Of a stretch of 64,000 nt of DNA, positions 42,603 to 49,943 are shown one piece after another. Positions within the stretch are counted from its first letter, which is position 1. The number at the start of each line of letters is the position of its first letter. The DNA comes from Clostridium sp. SY8519. Its GTDB lineage: Bacteria; Bacillota; Clostridia; Lachnospirales; Lachnospiraceae. Below the pieces are notes generated by a model. It saw only the letters and a list, made by a program, of their open reading frames with translations. It had not been told where the DNA came from and did no database searches. The translations under genes were made by a program, and so were the position numbers. Where the stretch lies: the NCBI RefSeq assembly GCF_000270305.1, contig NC_015737.1, positions 1,736,501-1,800,500 of the forward strand. Reading direction: 5' to 3'.

Positions 42603-43793
42603 GTCGTTCCTCCTTTTTCATAGTCGTTTGCTGTTATGAAAATTGTATCGTTGCGGGAGGAGAGGTCTCTGACTGTGGCACATTGTATATATGTGATCAT
42701 AAAAGGCTGCCGGACCGGATTCCTGAAAAAGAGATGCTGTCCCGGATCGCTGTCGGAGAGGCGCTGTCTCGTGTCCTTCGCGAACGAACAGAGTGGATTC
42801 TGTTCGATGAGGATACAGATCTTTACAGTGTGTGGAATCAGATCATAGAGCTGTTTGACCGATATCACCGGTGGGAACGGGAGATGCTTTTGCTGACAGG
42901 AAAACAGATTCATCGGGGAACAGTTTGTCTATCGCCTTATCCTTACGGAATGTGTCCGATCATTTTGCCGTACGGATGAGATTTTGCTGAAATACTGCAC
43001 AGCGTTTCTGGCGCATGGAATCGCGCAGACGGATGTCATGCTTGTGCAGAATCATGAACGTTTGACCACGATGCTGGCTGAGGTCATCCGAAGCGGGACT
43101 GTGAACCGTACCATGCTTCAGGCGGAAGCAGAGAAGATGCCCTGGGGACTGGAAGATAGTTATCAGGTGATCTATGTGCAACCGAGTGCACAGGATGTCT
43201 ATTATTCTGCACTGGATTATCAGTGCAGGGAGCTGACGCGGCTGTTGGGAGATGCAGCAGCATTTGTTTATGAGGCGTCGATCATTTGTGTGCTTCATAA
43301 GGTGTCCGGAGATGAAAAGAAGAACCGGGATGCTGATTTTACGGTCTACGTAAGAGAAAACGATTTTCGCGCCGGTACCAGCAATATATTCAACGGTTTG
43401 TATAAGATCCATGATTATTACAGGCAGGCACAGCTGGCATTATCCATTGGGATGAAGGAAAATCCGATGCACTGGATCCATGCGTTTTCGGATGTGACCT
43501 TTGGATATCTTTTAAATAAGATGACAGAAGATTTTTCGGCTGAAGAGCTGGTATCCCCGATTTTCTTCAGGTTAAAACAATATGATGATGAAAACGGTAC
43601 AGAATATATCCGGACACTGGAAGCATATCTGGATCATAATATGAACGTGGTACAGACCGCAAATCAATTGTTTGTTCATCGCGCAACCGTGATCTACCGG
43701 ATCAAAAGGATCTGTGAGATCGGGCATACGGACCTAAAAGACAAACGAGAGTTATTGCATCTGGGAATCACATTTACCCTATTGCAGGACTGA
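42596..43793 (+). pseudogene. PucR-family regulator with frameshift
   Basis: The first frame (to 42979) contains a regulator-type sensor region and stops with TGA right after ILPYG. The following frame continues without overlap as DEILLKYCTAFLAHGIAQTD and ends with the PucR helix-turn-helix (YLDHNMNVVQTANQLFVHRATVIYRIKRICEIG). One base change in length near 42975 would restore a ~395-residue protein. No ribosome site precedes the 5' start, which overlaps the divergent gene's start codon, so the N-terminus may be missing too. The HTH-bearing part is long enough that a downstream start could still yield a DNA-binding fragment. Confidence 0.7.
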
Positions 43794-44091
43794 GGTCATC
43801 CAGAAACGAGACTCGCCAGGGTTTGTTCATAAATGTATAAAAACAGGCCATATTTTGTCGCTTTCTATCTAAACATCTGCGCCCTTGACAATGCTAAGAT
43901 ATTCATGAAAGCAAGCAGAAGAGTTGTATTCTGAAATGACAGATAGACAACAGGCAGGAATAAAGGTGACAAACTATAAATAGTCAAGAGGTTTTGCGAG
44001 TTTTTTTGATGAGTAAAAAAGGGTAACTTTAATAAGCCATCTGAAAATAGCGTATTTCAGATGGATACTATCAGACTAAGAAAGTCGAGCT

Positions 44092-45052
44092 TTAACGAAA
44101 CTTCTGAGCATTAAAGTCTATATCCTGCTTCTCCAATGCATAGATGACTCTAATAAGCTTCTTTGCAACGTGTGTAATAGCTACCCGGTGTGGCTTGCCT
44201 TCTCCGCGTTTCTTGGCATAGTAAGCTGCAAATGTCATATCAAAGCGGATTAAAGGCAGACAGCAATTGATCAATGTATATCGGAGTTGAGATGATCCAC
44301 GCTTAACCATTCTGCCCTGTGAGATTCAGTTCCGGATTCATTTATTCCTGGTTCTATTCCGGCAAATGCGAGCATCTGTCCGGGATTAGAAAAATTAGAT
44401 ATGTCTCCGTATTCTGAATAGATCACAGCAGCTGATAAAGGACCGATGCCAGGGATAGACATATAGTGAGGATGAACTTCTTCAATCAACCTGGTTATTT
44501 CTGCCTCAAGAGTATCTATTTCCTTGGCCAAGGTTTTATACAGGGAAAGAAGGGCTTAAACTCAGGGAATGTGTGATCCAGCACGTTTGTGATTTTCACA
44601 AGATAAAAGGAACGCTGGCGAACAAGCCTATCTCGTAAACGTGTTAATGACTTAAGGGAATAAGCGTGATAAAATCCTTTTGAATGGGGTTTGTACTCAA
44701 CAGTCATTAACCAACGAGCTATTGCTTCGCAGTCAACAGAGTCGGTTTTTGTACGCCTTAAAGTTTTTGATTTTTTGAATTCGCTGATAAGCACAGGGTT
44801 TACTTCCATGAAGGTTTGGAGAGATTTTTCAAGGAAGAGTTCGAGATTGAGAGCATAATGGGCAGTTGATTCAAACCCTATTCTTATGTCCTCAGGATTG
44901 GATAAAGAGTTGATGATGGCCAGTAGTTCATCAAAGCCATTCTTATCATTTTTGATAGTGATTTTTGAGACTACTTTTTGATCAACTGCAGATATAATGC
45001 AGCAATCGTGTTTGTACTTGGAAATATCAATTCCTATAAAGTACATAGACAT
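44092..45052 (-). pseudogene. IS110-family transposase with two frameshifts
   Basis: Start ATG 45052 has RBS AGGAGG (45061-45066). Frame 1 has the DEDD RuvC-like domain of IS110 enzymes (YFIGIDISKYKHDCCI, then TDSVDCEAIARWL) and ends at 44516. Frame 2 (44271-44531) resumes with LAKEIDTLEAEITRLI and IPGIGPLSAAVIYSEYGDISNFSNPGQMLAFAGIEP, the Transposase_20 domain with its serine region. Frame 3 (44092-44310) has the C-terminal SSQLRYTLINCCLPLIRFD and HVAKKLIRVIYALE. All parts of a ~400-residue transposase are present but split by two frameshifts, so the element is inactive unless supplied in trans. Confidence 0.88.
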
Positions 45053-45066
45053 AGGTTTTACCTCCT

Positions 45067-45296
45067 GATTAATATTTTGAGCACTGTTGTCTTCCACAGA
45101 GAATTCGGCTGTGTAATCACGTAAATAGAAACGTCGATGCGTTAACAAACTGATTAACAGTAATAGACGAAAAGCTGTGGTCTGAGTCACCTCGTACCAG
45201 TCAAAGCTGTAGCAATATAGAGACAGATCCACAGTGCCTTTTCAAAATATATCAGAGATGGAGCTAGATACCCAGTGATAACTGGGAGAAAGGAAA
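45067..45296 (-). ncRNA. Candidate IS110 bridge RNA region
   Basis: IS110-group elements encode a structured bridge RNA in the non-coding end upstream of the transposase (established for IS621 and relatives). Here ~230 non-coding bases with several short inverted segments lie at that place, upstream of the transposase start on the minus strand. I did not derive the loops or guide sequences by hand. Confidence 0.4.
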
Positions 45297-45340
45297 AATC
45301 CAATCACCATCTAAGATGATTGGATTATACGAGAATACAA

Positions 45341-45652
45341 ATGAAATTTATCAAGATCAGTGAACACAGACCAGAATTTTTTTCTAATTTAAAAGATCAT
45401 CCGGAAAGTCTTGCAGGACCATTGGCAGAGCACATCGAATGAATGCAGGATCTGAAAGAAAAAGGAACGTTAGTCGATGCCTATTTCCTTCCGGGGGACG
45501 GTCGCTGCATCACAATCTGGGATTTTAAAGATGAGAGTGAAGTGGATAATAATATCCTGCAGGATCCGATGGAGCTTGAGTTTACGGCTCAGTTTTTTCC
45601 GGCAGTTCCGCTGTTTGAGCATATGAACAATGCCATGAACCGGAAAGAGTAG
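45341..45652 (+). pseudogene. Small muconolactone-isomerase-like protein with an in-frame UGA
   Basis: ATG 45341 starts MKFIKISEHRPEFFSNLKDHPESL; after 33 codons a TGA (45440-45442) interrupts, and the same frame continues for 69 codons to a normal stop (KGTLVDAYFLPGDGRCITIWDFKDESEVDNNILQDPMEL). The pattern recalls the ~100-residue muconolactone isomerase-like (ferredoxin-like fold) family. A Trp codon TGG changed to TGA is the simplest explanation, as the site reads EHIE-stop-MQDLK. The insertion sequence lies 14 bp upstream, so the native promoter may be lost as well. Selenocysteine is unlikely here. Confidence 0.6.
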
Positions 45653-45672
45653 TGATCAAAGGAAACAGTACC

Positions 45673-47055
45673 ATGAGAGAACAGACAGTAAAAGCAATGG
45701 GGAATCCGTTAGGGACGCTGCCGATCGCAAAGCTATTGCCTAAATTTGCCATTCCGGCAGTGATCAGCATGATTGTCAGCGCACTCTATAATATAGTAGA
45801 CCAGATCTTCATCGGCTGGGGTGTCGGTGTGTTGGGAAATGCGGCGACGAATGTGGCCTTCCCGATCCCGACGATCTGCCTGTCTCTCGCTTTGCTTGCA
45901 GGAATCGGCGGCTCAGCGAATTATAATATCTGTTCCGGCAAGGGCGAGGAAGAAGAGGGGCTGAAATTTGCCGGCAACGCATTGTCGATGATGGTGATCT
46001 TAGGTGTTGCCATGCTGGCCGGAATCCTCATTTTCTTAAGGCCGCTGTTGTTTGTATTTGGCGCGACAGACCAGGTCATGCCTTATGCGGTGGATTATGC
46101 CAGGATCATTGCGTACGGGTTGCCGTTTTATTTCCTTGGTTTTGGCGCGACACATCTGATCCGTGCTGACAGAAGCCCTGCATTTTCCATGTTTTGCGGG
46201 ATCATCGGTGCAGTGATCAATCTGGTGTTAGATCCAATCTTTATCTTCGGTTTTCACTGGGAAATGAAAGGCGCAGCGCTTGCCACGATCCTCGGACAAA
46301 TTGTAACGGCAGTTATTGCGGTTATTTATTTCGCGAAGTTGTCCTCCATGAAGATCAGGAAGCAGCATCTTGTGCCCGGTGGCTTCTTTTTTAGACGGAT
46401 TTTTGTACTGGGGATCGGCGGTGCGATCTTTAATCTGTCCATCGCATTAAGCCAGATCGTCATGAACAATGTGATTCGTGCGATCGGACCATCATCTGTC
46501 TATGGCGTTGAGATTCCGCTTGCGTGTGTCGGCATCATCGTCAAGATCGATCAGGTCTTCCGTGGGATCGGGATCGGCGTCCATCAGGGCTGTCAGCCGA
46601 TCTTCGGCTTTAATTACGGAGCAAAAAAATATGACAGGGTACGGGAGTGCTTCAGACGTGCATCGATTGCTGTGATCATAACAGGTGTTATATTCTTTGC
46701 AGCATTTATGCTGTTTCCGAAAGGGATCCTGTCGATGTTTGGCGCGGAGTCAGAAGCATTCTTTGCATTTGGTGTCCGATTCTTTAGGATCTATCTGATG
46801 TTTACGATCCTGAATGCGTTACCGCAGCTGATATCCGGGTTCTTTACGGCAGTCGGGAAGCCGGTGCCGGCAGCAATGATTCCCGTGATCAAGCATATTT
46901 TCACGTTTATTCCATTGGTTTTGCTTCTTCCGATGCTGCTCGGAATGGATGGGATCATGCTTGCGGGTGCAATCTCTGATGCGATCATCATCGTCGTTTC
47001 TCTGCTTATGGTAAGAAAAGCATTGAAAAAATTAACAATGGCGAAGACTTGCTGA
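45673..47055 (+). CDS. MATE-family multidrug efflux transporter
   Basis: ATG 45673 follows AAAGGAAA, 20 bp after the small isomerase-like gene; the 460-residue product has 12 membrane segments in two repeats. Family markers are LPKFAIPAVISMIVSALYNIVDQIFIGWGVG at the start, ADRSPAFSMFCGIIGAVINLVLDPIFIF near residue 170 and HQGCQPIFGFNYGAKKYDRVRE near 310. MATE carriers expel cationic or aromatic compounds with Na+ or H+. In this island it may export flavonoids or phenolic products. It is the last gene before the right att-like copy of island B. Confidence 0.9.
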   Translation: MREQTVKAMGNPLGTLPIAKLLPKFAIPAVISMIVSALYNIVDQIFIGWGVGVLGNAATNVAFPIPTICLSLALLAGIGGSANYNICSGKGEEEEGLKFAGNALSMMVILGVAMLAGILIFLRPLLFVFGATDQVMPYAVDYARIIAYGLPFYFLGFGATHLIRADRSPAFSMFCGIIGAVINLVLDPIFIFGFHWEMKGAALATILGQIVTAVIAVIYFAKLSSMKIRKQHLVPGGFFFRRIFVLGIGGAIFNLSIALSQIVMNNVIRAIGPSSVYGVEIPLACVGIIVKIDQVFRGIGIGVHQGCQPIFGFNYGAKKYDRVRECFRRASIAVIITGVIFFAAFMLFPKGILSMFGAESEAFFAFGVRFFRIYLMFTILNALPQLISGFFTAVGKPVPAAMIPVIKHIFTFIPLVLLLPMLLGMDGIMLAGAISDAIIIVVSLLMVRKALKKLTMAKTC

Positions 47056-47178
47056 TTGTTTATAGTATACTGGTATCAGTGAAAGAGAAAGGAGGATGCT
47101 CATTGCAGACAGAGTACCGATTATTATGATGAGGTTGTTAATTCCATGATAGCGTCAATATGGGCATGCGAAATAAGT

Positions 47179-47287
47179 GTTCGATTTTGAATGCCCTGTT
47201 GAATGCCCTAAGGGTTGGTGCTTCGGAAACCCGCTTCCTTTCTGGGTTTGCGGACTCAGGGAGTATTCGAGTCCCGTCTCGCGCTCT
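47179..47287 (+). repeat. Right end of island B: element arm plus tRNA-Gly 3'-end copy (47266-47287)
   Basis: 47179-47265 matches 33245-33331 with a few differences, including the paired GAATGCCCT units. 47266-47287 is the 22-base tRNA-Gly 3' end. It is followed by the usual terminator (47293-47320) and then by core genes. Together with 33245-33353 it defines the 13.9-kb island B. Confidence 0.85.
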
Positions 47288-47292
47288 CAATG

Positions 47293-47320
47293 AGGGATCA
47301 TCCGAAAGGATGGTCCCTTT
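47293..47320 (+). terminator. Terminator following the tRNA-Gly 3'-end copy
   Basis: A 10-bp stem GGGATCATCC / GGATGGTCCC with a GAAA loop and TTTTATTT. It is probably the original chromosomal tRNA-Gly terminator displaced by the islands. Confidence 0.8.
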
Positions 47321-47380
47321 TATTTATTGCCGATAAGCATTCTGCCTGCGGAAGCCATCGCATTTCTGTACAGTTACTAC

Positions 47381-47409
47381 TTTAAGAAATTCGGGATCTT
47401 TGCTATAAT
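47381..47409 (+). promoter_or_regulatory. Probable thyA-folA promoter
   Basis: TATAAT at 47404-47409 with TTTAAG 17 bp upstream (47381-47386), 115 bp before the thyA start; the -35 is weak. Confidence 0.45.
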
Positions 47410-47523
47410 ATTTCTCGATTCATGGAAGAAGAAGGGCGATTTTTCGTCATTTTTCATCAAGATGAATGACAGAAACAGTGAGAACACGGATCTGCGGGTG
47501 CCCGCAGGACAGGGAGGACGCGT

Positions 47524-48372
47524 ATGAGCTACGCAGACAAAGTATTTAAAGCGATGTGTACGGATATTCTGGAACACGGCACCAGCACCGAGGGTGAGAA
47601 AGTGCGTCCGCATTGGGCAGACGGTACCAGCGCGTATACCATCAAACAGTTCTGCGTGGTCAACCGATATGATCTGTCAAAAGAATTTCCGGCCCTGACG
47701 CTGCGGCGGACAGCCATCAAGAGCGCCACCGACGAACTGCTCTGGATCTGGCAGCAGAAGTCAAACAATATCCACGACCTGCACAGCCACATCTGGGATT
47801 CCTGGGCAGATGCCGACGGATCCATCGGAAAGGCCTACGGCTATCAGATGGGAGTGAAGCATCAGTATAAGGAAGGCATGTTTGACCAGGTGGACCGGGT
47901 GATTTATGATCTGAAGCACAATCCGTACAGCCGCAGAATCATGACAAATCTCTACGTGCATCAGGATCTGCACGAGATGAATCTGTATCCCTGTGCCTAC
48001 AGCATGACCTTTAATGTGACCCGGCGGCCGGATACGGACCGCCTGGTGCTGAACGGCATCTTAAATCAGCGCTCCCAGGATGTGCTGGCAGCGAACAACT
48101 GGAATGTATGCCAGTACGCGGTACTGCTGCATATGCTGGCTCAGGTCTGTGACATGCAGGTGGGAGAATTTGTCCATGTGATTGCAGACGCGCATATTTA
48201 CGACCGGCATGTGCCGTTAATCCGGGAGCTGATTTCCAGAGAAGAGCACCCGGCGCCGAAATTCTGGCTGAATCCGGAAGTCAGGGATTTCTATGATTTT
48301 ACCAGAGATGATGTAAAACTGATCGACTATGTAACCGGACCGCAGATTACGGATATTCCGGTGGCGATCTGA
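47524..48372 (+). CDS. thyA: Thymidylate synthase
   Basis: The 282-residue protein carries the active-site motif LYPCAYSMTFNV with the nucleophilic cysteine near residue 158, RSQDVLAANNWNVCQYAVLL for dUMP and folate binding, and SRRIMTNLY. It methylates dUMP to dTMP with methylene-tetrahydrofolate, producing dihydrofolate in the cytosol. RBS GGGAGGACGCG precedes ATG 47524. Dihydrofolate reductase follows after 12 bp in an operon, which recycles the folate. It is the first core gene after island B. Confidence 0.97.
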   Translation: MSYADKVFKAMCTDILEHGTSTEGEKVRPHWADGTSAYTIKQFCVVNRYDLSKEFPALTLRRTAIKSATDELLWIWQQKSNNIHDLHSHIWDSWADADGSIGKAYGYQMGVKHQYKEGMFDQVDRVIYDLKHNPYSRRIMTNLYVHQDLHEMNLYPCAYSMTFNVTRRPDTDRLVLNGILNQRSQDVLAANNWNVCQYAVLLHMLAQVCDMQVGEFVHVIADAHIYDRHVPLIRELISREEHPAPKFWLNPEVRDFYDFTRDDVKLIDYVTGPQITDIPVAI

Positions 48373-48384
48373 CAGGAGAACCAG

Positions 48385-48897
48385 ATGAAATTAATTGCAG
48401 CAGCAGACAAAAACTGGGGAATCGGCAAAAATAACCAGCTGCTGGTTTCGATTCCGGAAGACATGAAATTTTTCCGCAGCACCACCATGAACGGCGTGGT
48501 TGTTATGGGACGCAGGACGCTGGACAGTTTTCCCGGCGGCCGGCCGCTTCCCCGGCGGGTCAATATCGTACTTACCGCACAGCAGAATTTTTCCAGAGAA
48601 GGTGTCATTGTAGTGCATTCCCTGGAAGAGCTGGACCGGGTGCTGGCAGGGTATGATTCGGACAGCATCTATATCATCGGAGGCGAAAGCGTTTACCGTC
48701 AGTTGAAGGACCGCTGCGATACCGCCTATGTCACACGGATTGACTACGCCTATGACGCGGATGCCTGGTTCCCGGACCTGGACGCGGATCCGGACTGGGA
48801 AGTGACAGCAGTCAGCGAGGAGCAGATCTATTTTGATCTGATCTATCATTTCTGCACTTATAAGAGGAAAGAAAAAGAAGCAGGCAGTCATGAGTAA
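48385..48897 (+). CDS. folA: Dihydrofolate reductase
   Basis: The 170-residue protein has IAAADKNWGIGKNNQLLVSIPEDMKFFRSTTMN, the folate/NADPH site, VVMGRRTLDSFPGGRPLPRRVNIVLT and IYIIGGESVYRQL, all standard DHFR motifs. It reduces dihydrofolate to tetrahydrofolate with NADPH, complementing ThyA. RBS AGGAGA precedes ATG 48385. Its end overlaps the start of the AEC transporter gene by 8 bp. Confidence 0.96.
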   Translation: MKLIAAADKNWGIGKNNQLLVSIPEDMKFFRSTTMNGVVVMGRRTLDSFPGGRPLPRRVNIVLTAQQNFSREGVIVVHSLEELDRVLAGYDSDSIYIIGGESVYRQLKDRCDTAYVTRIDYAYDADAWFPDLDADPDWEVTAVSEEQIYFDLIYHFCTYKRKEKEAGSHE

Positions 48898-49840
48898 TTT
48901 TCTGTTCAGTATCAATACTACCTTTCCGATCTTTTTGGTTATGGTCCTGGGGTACTTCCTCCGCCGGATCGGAATGCTTAATGATAACTTTGTAACCGTA
49001 TGCAATAAACTGAATTTCAAGGTCACGCTGCCGTTTCTGGTATTTCACGACCTGTCCAATGTCAACATACGGGCAGAATTTGACGCCAGATTCGTCCTGT
49101 TCTGCGCTGTTGCCACTTCGGCCGGGTTCTTCGGAGCCTGGATTCTGGGCAAACTATTTGTAAAAGATAAACACAGCATCGGCGCTTTCACCCAGGCCTC
49201 CTTCCGCAGCAGCGCGGCAGTCATGGGACTGGCGTTTATACAGAATATATACGGTGCTTCTGCAATGGGCGCGCTGATGATTGTCGGCGCGGTACCATTG
49301 TATAATATTTATTCGGTAATTGTTCTGACCATTGAGGGCGATGACCCGAATTTCAAAGAAGGCGATGGCAGGATCCGTCAGACATTCCTGAATATACTGA
49401 AGAATCCAATCATTATCGGTGTAGTTTTGGGAATTGTCTTCGGACTGATCAATAATCCGTTGCCCCAGCTGGTGAACTCCACAATCGCGACAGTGGCCAA
49501 GACGGCGACCCCGCTGGCACTGATTGCGTTGGGAGCAGGCTTTGAAGGGCGGAAAGCTTTAAAGAAAATCAAGCCTACCATAGGCGCTTCTCTCTACAAG
49601 CTGGTGTTCCAGGCGGCAGTATTTGTTCCCATTGCCGCAGCCATGGGATTCCGCGGAGAGAAGATGGTTGCAATCATCATAATGCTTGCGGCGCCGGCGA
49701 CCCCGAGCTGCTATATTATGGCGAAAAACATGTACAACGACGGCACGTTAACGGCGAGCATCGTTGTGGCGACTACGCTGATTGCGTCTGTGACGCTGAC
49801 GGCGTGGATTTTCCTGGCAAAAACACTGGGACTGATCTAA
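48890..49840 (+). CDS. AEC-family (auxin efflux carrier-like) transporter
   Basis: The 316-residue protein has ten hydrophobic segments in two halves and family signs such as FLVMVLGYFLRRIGMLNDNF near the start, KLNFKVTLPFLVFHDLSN, and ALIALGAGFEGRKALKKIKPTI. AEC carriers in bacteria move dicarboxylates, malonate or related anions. It overlaps folA by 8 bp and therefore shares the thyA-folA transcript, although no metabolic link is obvious. A GTACCGG / CCGGTAC inverted repeat lies after the stop (49875-49901). Confidence 0.85.
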   Translation: MSNFLFSINTTFPIFLVMVLGYFLRRIGMLNDNFVTVCNKLNFKVTLPFLVFHDLSNVNIRAEFDARFVLFCAVATSAGFFGAWILGKLFVKDKHSIGAFTQASFRSSAAVMGLAFIQNIYGASAMGALMIVGAVPLYNIYSVIVLTIEGDDPNFKEGDGRIRQTFLNILKNPIIIGVVLGIVFGLINNPLPQLVNSTIATVAKTATPLALIALGAGFEGRKALKKIKPTIGASLYKLVFQAAVFVPIAAAMGFRGEKMVAIIIMLAAPATPSCYIMAKNMYNDGTLTASIVVATTLIASVTLTAWIFLAKTLGLI

Positions 49841-49943
49841 GTATCACAGCAGACAGGTTCCGGAGAAATGTTCCGTACCGGGATGTGACGGATTCCGGTA
49901 CAGGACAGAAATGATTTTACGTCTTTGCAGAAAGGACTCAGCT

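Larger units (their letters stand above)
43971..45327 (-). mobile_element. IS110-family insertion sequence (decayed)
   Basis: The region holds a transposase remnant (44092-45052, minus strand) between non-coding flanks: ~120 bp on the left with hairpin CCATCTGAAA / TTTCAGATGG (44038-44063), and ~270 bp on the right. The exact ends are not visible by eye because IS110 elements lack long terminal inverted repeats and usually make no target duplication. It separates a frameshifted regulator from a small isomerase-like gene. Confidence 0.75.

Noticed and set aside
45440..45442. Selenocysteine at the in-frame UGA
   Set aside because: No obvious stem-loop directly downstream and the family is not known for selenocysteine; a Trp to stop change is simpler.
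1352..47287. Partial tRNA-Gly copies as extra tRNA genes
   Set aside because: The copies at 1352, 3565, 33332 and 47266 have only the T-loop and 3' acceptor half; no D arm or anticodon precedes them.
9718..47287. Prophage in the tRNA-Gly islands
   Set aside because: No integrase, capsid, terminase, portal or lysis genes are visible; the cargo is metabolic.
49841..49943. T-box or other riboswitch before ilvB
   Set aside because: Only a short GTACCGG/CCGGTAC inverted repeat is present; the T-box consensus and a specifier loop are absent, and the leader is too short.
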